Translations under genes and position numbers: made by a program | Part shown: piece by piece, positions 8,908-16,943 of the stretch | Layout of the letters: every line of letters begins with the position of its first letter | Numbering within the stretch: the stretch's first letter is position 1 | DNA from: Sandaracinaceae bacterium | GTDB lineage: Bacteria > Myxococcota_A > Polyangia > Polyangiales > Houyiibacteriaceae | Assembly: GCA_020633055.1 (NCBI GenBank) | Contig: JACKEJ010000014.1 | Location: 1-64,000 of the forward strand | Reading direction: 5' to 3' | Length of the DNA stretch: 64,000 bases | Notes under the pieces: generated by a model | The model's database searches: none | What the model was told of the DNA's origin: nothing | The model's input: only the letters and a program-made list of their open reading frames with translations

Positions 8908-11330
8908 TGCGCGCCCTCCTCTTCGTCCTCGACCGTGTCCATGATGTCCGAGAACTCGTCGTCGAGCACTTGCATCTCCCGCTGCCGCTCCCGCGTCAGC
9001 ATGTCCACACGCAGGCGGTGCTCTTCGCGTTCCGCCCACGCCACGTCCACGCGCCCGACGTCTGCCCGCAGCACCATGTCGTAGAAGCGATCGCGGACGT
9101 CCATGAAGTTCTGATGGGCAATCACGCCGATGACCTCTTCAGTCTCTCCCTCGAGCGCCGCGAGGCTCTCACGGTAGGTGACGACGTGCGCCGCCTCCTC
9201 GTCGACCACCACGCGAATCTCGGCGATGCGCTCCGCCGAGATGGCGGCCACCGCGCGCTTACGCTCTACGAGCCGACGCTCGAGATCGCTGATGCGCTGC
9301 AGCGCGGCGTCCACGTCGCTGCGTCCACCGCCGGTGAGCTGTCGCTCGCGAGCGACCAGCGCCGCATACTCCGTCCGGAGTTGCTCGTCGCGCTCGTAGC
9401 GCGCGTCACCGACGCCCACCTGCAGCTCGGCGATCTCGATGTCGCGGCGCAGCTGGTTGATGCGTGTCCGATAGTCCTCGACGGCGGTCCGCTGCTGCGC
9501 GAGCTCCGTCTCGACTCCCTCGGGCTCGGCCTGACGAGAGCCCTCGGTGTCCGCCATGAAGCGCTCGGTGGCCACGATCTGCGCTTCGAGACCCATCACC
9601 TGGACCTCGAGCTCGCGCAGCTCCCGGCGCAGGCGGCGGTACCGGTTGTGATAGACGTCATCGGCGGCGATGAAGTCGTCGGCCGAGACGGGCATGCGGC
9701 CCAGGTCTTCCTCGATCCGACGCCGCTGCGCGCGCACTTCCTGCACCTCGGGGCTCGCGCTCCCGCTGCGCGCCTCGGCCTCGATCAGCCCCTGGCGAGC
9801 ACGGGAGAGGCGCGTCTGCAGCGCCGAGATGGCCTGCAGGTGGTCACGCAGATCGCTGAAGATCGCCGCGCCATTGGGGGCCGCGAGCGCCCCGTTCAGA
9901 CGCACGATGAGGTCTTCGGTCTCGCGGATGAGGCGGCGTGAGGTGTTCAGGTCACTCACGACCGTGATGGCGCGCTCGTATTCGTCACCCAGCTCGACCC
10001 ACTGCTGGGCGCTTCGTGGGAGGAAGTCCGTCGCGTCGAAGTCGTCCAGGTTCTCACGCACGATTTGCCGGAAGTAGCCCGGGAGATCGGCGTGGGTGGA
10101 GCGAATGTCCTCCAACTCGCGGAGCACCGGCGCGAACGTGCCACGGACCTCGAGGAACACGGCGTTGGCGTCATCGAAACGACCGTTGCGAAGCAGGAGG
10201 TTGCCTCGCAGGACCTGTGCGTCGGGGATGAGGTGGCTGTTGGGAGCGGCCACGGCGAGCACCTCCAGCGCGCGCTCCGCGCGGATGGAGTCTCCCATGC
10301 GGATGTAGGCCCACGCGATCTCGTACAGCGCGTACTCGAAGTGCTCGGACGTTCGCGGCACGGACTGGTACGCCTCGACCGACTGCTGGATCTGGTCCGT
10401 CTCGTAGTACAAGCGGCCCAACGCGAGGTAGGTGAGGTCGACCACGGACCGCTGCTCGCGCGTCGTCGCTTCGGAACGCAGCACCTGGCGGAACGCCTCG
10501 ATGGCCTGCGGGTACTCCGCGCGGAGAGCGTGAATGACGCCGATGAAATACTGGCTCTGGAGGCGGTAGGGGCTGTTCGGCTGGGACTGCGCGAACGCCA
10601 GGCGCGCCTCTTCGAGACGCCCCGTGTCCACGCGCGCGCCGCTCCCTTCGACCAGCACCGCGGACGAGGGCACCGCCATGCTGTAAAGGTACTTCGCCCT
10701 GAAGTAGAGGGAATGCGCGGCCAGCTCGCTGCTCGGCATCTGGCTCAGGCGTTGGAAGTAGGCATCGACGCCCTCGAAATCCTGGACGTGGATGGCGATC
10801 TCGATCAGGCGGCCGAGACTCTGCTGCGTGTACGCTTGGAAGCCCGACTCGTTCGCGCGCGTGAGGACCTCACGGAAGCGCGTGCGTGCCCCGAAGTAGT
10901 CTCCGAGGTGAAACAGCGACTCGCCCAGTTGGAACAGCGCGTCTGGATACGCGCGGTGTTGTGGGTAGTTGTCGACGATGTCGGAGAAGATGATGCTGGC
11001 TTGGAGGTAGTCCTCCATGCGGAAGTAGAGTTCACCGTTGGTGAGGCGCTCTTCCACGTACGTGGGGCTCCGAAGCGCGCTCCGACGCAATGGTTGCTGG
11101 AGCAAGGCCGCCGCGCGGCCCTCGATGTCCCCGATCTCCCGCGTCACGCGCTCGACGGATTGCGCCCCCGCGACGGACGGCGCCCCCTGGGCCGCGATGC
11201 AGCTCAAGAGGCTGAGAAGGCGCAGCGCCCGCGCTCCTCGTGACACATGCCCGCGTTTACGCTCTGTTCGCGCGGGGACGGCCAGGAGGACCGAGGACGA
11301 CGCCGAGCACGTCGCCCCCTGCGGCATCAT
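8904..11330 (-). CDS. Exported TPR and coiled-coil protein of the Glt-like operon
   Basis: An 808-residue protein if started at ATG 11330, which overlaps the upstream stop as ATGA. A GTG at 11246 would give a shorter and more normal signal peptide (ARALRLLSLLSCIAAQGAPS, then VAGAQS), so the true start is open. The N-terminal half contains TPR units (PDALFQLGESLFHLGDYFGA, FEYALYEIAWAYIRMGDS). From about residue 440 to 800 the protein is predicted to be mostly coiled coil, rich in E, R and Q (for example RRLRRELRELEVQVMGLEAQ and RISDLERRLVERKRAVAAIS). It overlaps the GltD-like gene by four bases, so the two should be made together. It is a second large scaffold beside GltD; I know no named equivalent. 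Confidence 0.7.
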   Translation of the reverse strand: MMPQGATCSASSSVLLAVPARTERKRGHVSRGARALRLLSLLSCIAAQGAPSVAGAQSVERVTREIGDIEGRAAALLQQPLRRSALRSPTYVEERLTNGELYFRMEDYLQASIIFSDIVDNYPQHRAYPDALFQLGESLFHLGDYFGARTRFREVLTRANESGFQAYTQQSLGRLIEIAIHVQDFEGVDAYFQRLSQMPSSELAAHSLYFRAKYLYSMAVPSSAVLVEGSGARVDTGRLEEARLAFAQSQPNSPYRLQSQYFIGVIHALRAEYPQAIEAFRQVLRSEATTREQRSVVDLTYLALGRLYYETDQIQQSVEAYQSVPRTSEHFEYALYEIAWAYIRMGDSIRAERALEVLAVAAPNSHLIPDAQVLRGNLLLRNGRFDDANAVFLEVRGTFAPVLRELEDIRSTHADLPGYFRQIVRENLDDFDATDFLPRSAQQWVELGDEYERAITVVSDLNTSRRLIRETEDLIVRLNGALAAPNGAAIFSDLRDHLQAISALQTRLSRARQGLIEAEARSGSASPEVQEVRAQRRRIEEDLGRMPVSADDFIAADDVYHNRYRRLRRELRELEVQVMGLEAQIVATERFMADTEGSRQAEPEGVETELAQQRTAVEDYRTRINQLRRDIEIAELQVGVGDARYERDEQLRTEYAALVARERQLTGGGRSDVDAALQRISDLERRLVERKRAVAAISAERIAEIRVVVDEEAAHVVTYRESLAALEGETEEVIGVIAHQNFMDVRDRFYDMVLRADVGRVDVAWAEREEHRLRVDMLTRERQREMQVLDDEFSDIMDTVEDEEEGAQ

Positions 11331-12064
11331 TCAGCCGCCTCTTCCGCGGCTGCGCGCGCCGCCGCCCGATCCTGGACGCGCTCGATGTAACGAACCGCAG
11401 GACGCTCCTCGAGGGGAGCGGTGGGCCCGCCCTTCTCGTATGCGACGACTCGCAGCGCCACCATGCGCCCCTCGGGCGCCGTGAAGGAGTAGCTGGAGCG
11501 GACCTTGAAACGATAGCCCTTCAGGTAGGAGAAGATGCCGTATCCGTGACCGCGGTACTCCAGGTTCACGCTGAGGCTGTGCTCACCAGGCACGATGTTT
11601 CCGTCGTAGACGGCGAACTCGTCCTGCGACGCGAGGGAGCCCTCTTCGTCGGCGCGGTTGAAGACGGGCGCGCCATCGAGCGCGTATACCGCCTTGACCA
11701 GCCGGTAGCTCGACGACATCTCGTTCTCGTGGGTGATGACCACCTGCGAACCTGCGACGACCACGCCAAGGACCGTCTCCGCGAGCAGCGACAGACGCGT
11801 CTTGGAGCGGAAGATCTGCTCCTTCAGCTCATTGATACGCTGTTCGAGGTCCCGCAGACGAACCGCGTAGGACCCGGCGTCGAGCGGCCGGTCGGCCTCC
11901 GCCGAGGTCGTCGTAGCCGTGACGGCGGACTGATCGACGTCCCCGATGGTGTCGGTCGCGTCCACCCCGGTCGGGGCGGGCTGGGCCAGGGTCTGGGTTA
12001 CGGGAGCGAGCGTCAGGAGGAGCGCTGCGACAAGGCTTAGGGCACGAATTCCGCGCATGGTCAT
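11327..12064 (-). CDS. Exported coiled-coil and beta-sandwich protein, first gene of the Glt-like operon
   Basis: A 245-residue protein with ATG 12064 as the likely start (GAGGGG just upstream); ATG 12058 and 12076 are alternatives. The signal peptide ends near TLAQP. Residues about 50-80 form a short coiled coil (RLRDLEQRINELKEQIF), followed by a hydrophobic strand-rich domain with aromatic positions (YRLVKAVYALDGAP, EHSLSVNLEYRGHG). I have seen similar proteins annotated 'dihydrolipoamide acetyltransferase' in myxobacteria; nothing here supports that name, as no lipoyl-Lys or catalytic motif is visible. It is first after the promoter and overlaps the next gene by four bases, which ties it to the envelope machine. 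Confidence 0.65.
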   Translation of the reverse strand: MTMRGIRALSLVAALLLTLAPVTQTLAQPAPTGVDATDTIGDVDQSAVTATTTSAEADRPLDAGSYAVRLRDLEQRINELKEQIFRSKTRLSLLAETVLGVVVAGSQVVITHENEMSSSYRLVKAVYALDGAPVFNRADEEGSLASQDEFAVYDGNIVPGEHSLSVNLEYRGHGYGIFSYLKGYRFKVRSSYSFTAPEGRMVALRVVAYEKGGPTAPLEERPAVRYIERVQDRAAARAAAEEAAE

Positions 12065-12121
12065 GAGTCCCCTCATCTAGAGGCGTGGGGCGGGGTATTC
12101 CCCCCAGAACTACGTTTCGGG

Positions 12122-12150
12122 CTTATAGCAATCGGCATTTCTTAGGTCAA
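12122..12150 (-). promoter_or_regulatory. Sigma-70-type promoter of the Glt-like operon
   Basis: On the minus strand a TTGACC element (12150-12145) and a TATAAG element (12127-12122) are separated by exactly 17 bases. This is close to the housekeeping consensus. Transcription would begin near 12115, giving a leader of about 50 bases before ATG 12064. No comparable promoter was seen inside the operon, where genes overlap or nearly touch. Confidence 0.65.
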
Positions 12151-12197
12151 CGACGGCTAGCACGCGCTTGCGCCACCCACCCACCGATGATTTGTAG

Positions 12198-12221
12198 GGA
12201 ACTGTAGCACGCAAGCCCGTT
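12198..12221 (+). promoter_or_regulatory. Possible ECF-type promoter upstream of the sigma factor gene
   Basis: GGAAC (12198-12202), 16 bases and GTT (12219-12221) resemble the GGAAC-N16-GTC pattern of ECF-dependent promoters, which often drive the sigma factor's own gene. The start codon is 168 bp downstream. Much of the 12065-12388 gap is C-rich (12250-12340) without other recognisable signals. The match is short and could be chance. Confidence 0.3.
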
Positions 12222-12388
12222 CGGATACCATCCTCCTTCTGAGCGTTTGCCGCTCCCCCCTCCCCCCTCCCGTCCAGACCGTCCCGCCGGCTCGTGCGTC
12301 TCCCCCTCCACGCCCCTCGTCCCCCCTCCCTCAGTCTGCCCACCCAGGCAGCCGGACCGGAGGGGCGCAACGCGCACGCTCCCCGTTC

Positions 12389-13081
12389 ATGGCCACTACA
12401 GTCCTCGACATCGGCGACGTTCCGTCGTGGCCCAGCGCGCTGCGCCCCGGCCGGAGAGCACCGGTGAGCCCCCTGACGCACGATCCCGCGACCGACGAGC
12501 GCCTGCTCGCCGCCTTCCTTGGAGGAGACGCCCAAGCGTTCGAGGAGATCGTCCACCGCTACCGCGGCCCCCTCTACAACTTCCTGCTGCGTTCGGTGCG
12601 CGACCCTCAGGTGGCGGCCGATCTGCTCCAGGAGGTCTTCCTGCGTGTCATCCAACGGGCCGACAAGTTCCACGGAGCCGCCAAGTTCTCGACCTGGGTC
12701 TACACGATCGCTCGCAACCTGACGATCGACCACGCACGGCGGATGCAGCACCGCCGACATCGCTCGCTGGACGCGCCGGTCGAGATCGACGGCGACGGCC
12801 GCAGCACGCTCGGAGAGCGCGTGTCGGGCACCGACCTCGGAGGCGAGCGAGCCGTCGACTCGCTGGCGATCCAGCGCCGCGTAGCGTCCGCCGTCGAGGC
12901 GCTCCCCTCCGAACAACGCGAGGTGTTCCTCATGCGCCAGCTCCAGGGGCTGCCCTTCCAGGACATCGCAGACGTCGTGGGCGTCCCTGTGAACACGGTG
13001 AAGAGCCGCATGCGCTACGCGCTGGAGCGCCTGCAGGAGGCGCTGTCCGAGTACGAGCACCACCTCGAGGAGACCCGGTGA
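12389..13081 (+). CDS. ECF-family RNA polymerase sigma factor
   Basis: A 230-residue sigma factor. The region-2 domain covers about residues 35-105 (FEEIVHRYRGPLYNFLLR, then DLLQEVFLRVIQ and FSTWVYTIARNLTIDHARR). A linker with acidic residues follows, and the region-4 helix-turn-helix is at about 165-215 (LPSEQREVFLMRQLQGLPFQ, then DIADVVGVPVNTVKSRMRYA). About 30 residues precede region 2, longer than usual, so a later start is possible. The gene is followed five bases later by an anti-sigma gene, the usual arrangement, in which the anti-sigma factor holds the sigma factor at the membrane until an envelope signal arrives. It is divergent from the Glt-like operon and could control envelope genes; that link is inference. 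Confidence 0.92.
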   Translation: MATTVLDIGDVPSWPSALRPGRRAPVSPLTHDPATDERLLAAFLGGDAQAFEEIVHRYRGPLYNFLLRSVRDPQVAADLLQEVFLRVIQRADKFHGAAKFSTWVYTIARNLTIDHARRMQHRRHRSLDAPVEIDGDGRSTLGERVSGTDLGGERAVDSLAIQRRVASAVEALPSEQREVFLMRQLQGLPFQDIADVVGVPVNTVKSRMRYALERLQEALSEYEHHLEETR

Positions 13082-13085
13082 GGCC

Positions 13086-14102
13086 ATGAGCGCGTGCGAT
13101 GTGTGCCAGGAGCAGCTGCTCGACTTCGTGACTGGCGAGTTGGACCGCGCAGAGCAGCGGGCCGTGGCCGAGCACCTGGCCGACTGCGACCTCTGCCCCG
13201 CGGTGGAAGCAGACCTGCGGCGTGGCTTGGCGCTCGCGTCGGCGCTCCCCCTCGAGGCTCCTCCCGAGGCGGCGATGCGCTCGGTCATGCGCGCCGCGCG
13301 CGTCCGCAGCGGTGAGGCGTCCACCTCGACGTCGGCCTCCGCGTCCGCATCGACCTCGATGCTCCCGATGGCGCTGACGGGCCGCTGGGGTCGCGTGCGC
13401 GCTTTCCTCGTGCGTCCGCAGTTCGTCATGGCGACGGTCATGCTCCTGGCGGTGGCGTTCGGTGCTTGGTACGTGCCGCGGCGCGCCGAGCAGCGCCGCC
13501 TCGCGGATCTCGCCGCACCCTCGACGCCCGTCATCGCCGATACGGGGGATGTCGTGTCGCCCGACGACGAGCTTCCCCCGAGCGAGACCACTCCCGTGAC
13601 TCCACTGGAGCCGAGCGTCGTCGCCCTCGGCCCGGCCGCGCGCCTCGAGCGCGGGCTCCAAGCGTACGGTCGCAGCGACTACGTCGCCGCCATCGACGAG
13701 CTCAACGCGGTCGTCTCCGCGCCCGCGGTGAGCGAGGCCTCGTGGACCACGGCCATGCACCACCTTGCCCGCAGCTACCAACAGAACGGGGACTGCCCCT
13801 CGGCCACACGACGCTACGAGCAGCTGTTCCGCCGCAGCCCCGCCTACAACCAGGCAAGCCAAGCGATGCTGGAGGCGGGCACATGCTACCGAGCGCTGGG
13901 GAACGAGCTGCGCGCGCGCGAGCTCCTCGAGCTCGCCGCCGAAGACCCGGCCACCCGCGACGCGGCGCGCAGCGAACTCTCGGAGCTCGGGCCTCCCCGA
14001 AACCGCAGGCCCACGCGGGCGCCCGCCCCCAATCGACTCGGCGCGCCAGCGAGCGACGAGCCGTCGTCCCACCCGAGCCGCTCCTACGACTCCCCGTACT
14101 GA
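13086..14102 (+). CDS. Zinc-finger anti-sigma factor with periplasmic TPR-like domain
   Basis: A 338-residue membrane protein. Residues 4-37 form a zinc-finger anti-sigma domain: C4xxC7, then HxxxCxxC at H30, C34, C37. A Ser/Ala-rich linker leads to one membrane helix at about 112-130 (FVMATVMLLAVAFGAWYV). After a proline-rich stretch the periplasmic part, about residues 175-300, contains helical TPR-like units (ARLERGLQAYGRSDYVAAID, WTTAMHHLARSYQQNGD). Its start codon is five bases after the sigma factor stop. The TPR-like part may sense a partner protein in the periplasm. The zinc-finger part is certain by motif; the sensor role is inferred. Confidence 0.85.
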   Translation: MSACDVCQEQLLDFVTGELDRAEQRAVAEHLADCDLCPAVEADLRRGLALASALPLEAPPEAAMRSVMRAARVRSGEASTSTSASASASTSMLPMALTGRWGRVRAFLVRPQFVMATVMLLAVAFGAWYVPRRAEQRRLADLAAPSTPVIADTGDVVSPDDELPPSETTPVTPLEPSVVALGPAARLERGLQAYGRSDYVAAIDELNAVVSAPAVSEASWTTAMHHLARSYQQNGDCPSATRRYEQLFRRSPAYNQASQAMLEAGTCYRALGNELRARELLELAAEDPATRDAARSELSELGPPRNRRPTRAPAPNRLGAPASDEPSSHPSRSYDSPY

Positions 14103-14195
14103 AGCGAGCCGAGCGCCCCGCCACGTCGCGCCGAGCAACACGGTCCGCACACGACCGCGGGGGCGAGCGCGGTCATCCCCGTGCGCACCGGGCCG

Positions 14196-15074
14196 TCAAC
14201 GCAAGAGGCCACGCAGGGCGGTCGGGAGGCGACTCGTGGGAGCGATCCGTGAGCCCGCCGCCGCGAGCGCCAGGGCGGTGGCCTCTGCGAAGTTCCCGGC
14301 CAGCGTGAGCGCGCTCAGGTCGACACCTGCCAGCTCCGCGCGCCAGCGGGCGTCCAGGCCGGAGTACACACAACGGACTCCGAGCGTGCGGCACACCTCC
14401 TCCGCCGCGAGCAGGGCCCGCGCACGCCGGGCGGTCGGGGCGGCGAGCGGATTCACATCGACGACGCACGCTCGCGCCTCGGCGCGGAAGAGCGCCCGAC
14501 CCAGCTCCTCGATCAGCGCCGTCACGGCGTCGGGCGAGAGGTCCCCGACGAGCCGCAACGCGACCACTCCATCCGCGAGCGCGAACGGCGCGATGGCCTG
14601 CTCGTGTCCGCGACGCACGCGCCGCTCGACCGCCTCCTCACGGCCACGGACGAAGCCCTCGAGACACACGGCCTGCAGCGCCTCCTCGAACGCCTGGGTG
14701 GGCTCGGCGCCCTCGTCGCGGAACGCGCGTAGGAGAGCCGGGACCACCCGCAGCACGGGCGTCGGCGTGGCACCGGACAGCGCCAGCGCACGTCCGAGCA
14801 ACGTGACCATCGCGAGGCTCTCGTGGTGCTCGAGGGAGGTCGCGTCTCCTGCGCGGTCCGTTCCGAGACCGAAGAGGAGCGCGTGCACCGCCGGCCGGGC
14901 CTCGAGGACGAGCTCTGCCTTGACCTCGGGGCGCAACGAGATGGCCCCCAGTCCCTGGCTCTCGAAGCGGGCGAGGATCCGCTCGGCCAGCGCTTCGGGG
15001 TCTTCGTCCGTGGGGAGCGGGCTCACGCCGTCGAGTGTATCGGGCCCCCACGCGAAAGCCGAAAACTTCGACAT
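14196..15074 (-). CDS. STAS-domain protein, RsbR-like, with altered phosphosite
   Basis: A 292-residue protein starting at ATG 15074. The N-terminal part (about 25-165) is helical, like the sensory half of RsbR-type proteins. The C-terminal 115 residues match a STAS domain: a strand-loop GVVALRLVGDLSPDAV, then ACVVDVNPLAAPTARRARAL, and the typical end CRTLGVRCVYSGLDARW followed by GVDLSALTLAGNFAEATALA. In stressosome RsbR and RsbS the segment corresponding to DVNPL normally reads D-[IL]-[ST]-G and carries the phosphorylated residue; here Asn-Pro replaces it, so regulation by phosphorylation at that position is unlikely. No kinase of the RsbT type is adjacent. Only 27 bp separate this start from the divergent lysC start. 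Confidence 0.7.
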   Translation of the reverse strand: MSKFSAFAWGPDTLDGVSPLPTDEDPEALAERILARFESQGLGAISLRPEVKAELVLEARPAVHALLFGLGTDRAGDATSLEHHESLAMVTLLGRALALSGATPTPVLRVVPALLRAFRDEGAEPTQAFEEALQAVCLEGFVRGREEAVERRVRRGHEQAIAPFALADGVVALRLVGDLSPDAVTALIEELGRALFRAEARACVVDVNPLAAPTARRARALLAAEEVCRTLGVRCVYSGLDARWRAELAGVDLSALTLAGNFAEATALALAAAGSRIAPTSRLPTALRGLLR

Positions 15075-15101
15075 GGCGAGGCGCTGACGTACACCTCGGG
15101 G

Positions 15102-16286
15102 ATGAGCGTGATCGTCCAGAAGTACGGTGGCAGCTCGGTCTCCGACGTCGAGAAGATTGGGCTCGTGGCGGACCGCATCTGCGCCGCGCGGGACGAAGGC
15201 TACGGGGTGGTGGTGGTGGTCTCCGCGATGGGCAAGACCACGGACGAGCTGCTCGGACTCGCCCGCAGCATCGACCCCAACCCGCCGCGGCGCGAGCTGG
15301 ACCTGCTGCTCTCGACCGGCGAGCGGGTGTCGATGACGCTGCTCTCCATGGCACTGCAGCGCCGCGGCTGCGACGCCATCTCCTTCACCGGCAGCCAGAG
15401 CGGCATCCTGACGAACGACTGGCACTTCGACGCGAAGATCCTCGAGGTGCGCCCCGTGCGCGTGCTCGACGAGCTCGCGCGCGGACGTGTCGTGATCGTC
15501 GCTGGCTACCAGGGCATGAGCTACAAGCGCGAGGTGACCACGCTCGGTCGCGGCGGTAGCGACACCACCGCTTTGGCGATGGCAGCCGCTCTCTCTGCGG
15601 AGCGGGCCGAGATCTACTCGGATGTGGACGGCGTGTACTCGGCCGACCCGCGCGTCGTGCCGGACGCACGGCACCTCCCGGAGCTGACCTACGTGGAGAT
15701 GCAGTCCATGAGTGACGCCGGCGCCAAGGTGCTGCACGCCCCAGCTGTGGAGTTCGCGCGGGGTCGAGAGGTCCCCATCCACTGCCGCGCCACGTTCGCG
15801 CCCGGCCGGGAGACCCGCATCTCGAACCACGCGCTGGCCCACCGCCGTCCCTTCGCCGTGGTCGGCCAGCCCGGCATCGCGCGGCTGTGGGTCGCCGGCA
15901 GCGACCGGGAGCGGCGCCTGGCGCTGCAGACCACACGGGCGCACTCGGTGCTGCCGTTCTTCGACGAGCGCGGGGAGGACACGACGGAGCTGCGCATCGC
16001 CACGGCGCACGTACCCGACTGGGGGCGCACCCGCGACGTCCTGCTCGCGCACCCGCACATCCGTCTCGAGGAGGGCGTGTCGCGTGTCAGCCTGGTGGGC
16101 GGCTCGGCCGAGGTGCAGCGCGCGTCGCTGCGGGCGGAGCTGGCGGAGGCAGGTGTAGGCGTGCTGGCCGTCGACGTGGATCCGCACGGCGAGCGCGTCT
16201 CCGCGCTGGTGCCGAGCGCCCAGACGGACGTGGCCGTGCGCGCGCTCCACGAGCGCGTGGTGCTCGACCCCGAAGCGAACGATTGA
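15102..16286 (+). CDS. lysC: Aspartokinase
   Basis: Aspartate kinase phosphorylates aspartate, the first step towards lysine, threonine and methionine. The 394-residue protein starts at ATG 15102; the longer reading frame upstream lies inside the divergent gene. The N-terminal kinase motif IVQKYGGSSVSDVEKI is intact, as are VVVVVSAMGKTTDELLGLA, LLLSTGERVSMTLL and GRGGSDTTALAMAAAL. Two ACT-type regulatory repeats occupy about residues 260-385 and would bind an end-product amino acid. The length fits the shorter monofunctional type. Possible ribosome-binding bases before ATG are weak. Confidence 0.93.
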   Translation: MSVIVQKYGGSSVSDVEKIGLVADRICAARDEGYGVVVVVSAMGKTTDELLGLARSIDPNPPRRELDLLLSTGERVSMTLLSMALQRRGCDAISFTGSQSGILTNDWHFDAKILEVRPVRVLDELARGRVVIVAGYQGMSYKREVTTLGRGGSDTTALAMAAALSAERAEIYSDVDGVYSADPRVVPDARHLPELTYVEMQSMSDAGAKVLHAPAVEFARGREVPIHCRATFAPGRETRISNHALAHRRPFAVVGQPGIARLWVAGSDRERRLALQTTRAHSVLPFFDERGEDTTELRIATAHVPDWGRTRDVLLAHPHIRLEEGVSRVSLVGGSAEVQRASLRAELAEAGVGVLAVDVDPHGERVSALVPSAQTDVAVRALHERVVLDPEAND

Positions 16287-16319
16287 ATGCGCGCGCTGGG
16301 TGGGTAGTCTGACGGGACC

Positions 16320-16868
16320 ATGCGCCGCCCTGCCCTCGCCCTCCGCGCCGTGATCGCGCTCGCGTCCCTCCTGACCGCTGCGACCGCGGTGTCCCTCGCG
16401 CCGGACACCGCGTCCGCCGAGGCTGGCACCAAGATCCGACGTGCCCCGCGCCCGGGAGTGCGCGTGCGCTTCGCATCTCTGGATGGTCAGTCGGGCATGC
16501 AGGGCAACGCGTTCCTGCTGTTTTCGTCACGCCGCATCTCGCTGGACTCACCGGCGAGCCCATGTGGAGGGAGCCACGTGGTGCGGGCGGAGGCGCGCGG
16601 GTCGAGCGGGCTCATTCGCAAGATCGAGCTGACGCTGCACCTGGGCCGATCCGGGCAGCTGGCGGTCCAGCAGGGAGGCTGCCCACGCGCGGAGCTGCGC
16701 GCCGAGCTCGAAGACGGGACCATCCTGACCGGCGGCGAGGGGACCGTGGACGTGCAGCGGGCAGAGCTCCAGAGCGGAGGGCAGGTGATGGGGACCTACT
16801 CGTGGACGGCCACCCGAGCGGGCGCGCCTTTCCCCACGCGCGGAGAGTTCAGCTTCACGCTGCCGTGA
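16320..16868 (+). CDS. Hypothetical secreted protein
   Basis: A 182-residue protein with a Sec signal peptide (VIALASLLTAATAVSLA, cleavage near ASAEA). The mature part is strand-rich: an early hydrophobic strand (NAFLLFSSRRISLD), two cysteines about 40 residues apart (Cys82 in SPCGGSH and Cys121 in QGGCPR) and a Thr/Gly-rich C-terminus. The cysteines could form a disulfide in the periplasm. It lies 33 bp after lysC on the same strand but shows no functional link to it. I do not recognise the family. Confidence 0.65.
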   Translation: MRRPALALRAVIALASLLTAATAVSLAPDTASAEAGTKIRRAPRPGVRVRFASLDGQSGMQGNAFLLFSSRRISLDSPASPCGGSHVVRAEARGSSGLIRKIELTLHLGRSGQLAVQQGGCPRAELRAELEDGTILTGGEGTVDVQRAELQSGGQVMGTYSWTATRAGAPFPTRGEFSFTLP

Positions 16869-16943
16869 CCCCTGGCCCTCCACGTCTGCGTGGGATCGAA
16901 CGGCGCAGCAGCGGGTCTGGGCTCCCAGCTGGCGCGGCGGGTC

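Noticed and set aside
12092..12103. GGGGTATTCCCC palindrome in the Glt operon leader as an operator
   Set aside because: A single 12-base palindrome in very GC-rich DNA is not enough, although it lies near the leader start.
14823..15101. Longer aspartokinase start
   Set aside because: The upstream part is the complement of the STAS gene. The kinase begins with a normal KYGGSSV motif only after ATG 15102.
15075..16250. Extension of the STAS gene to 684 residues
   Set aside because: The added 392 residues are the antisense of lysC and have no domain pattern.
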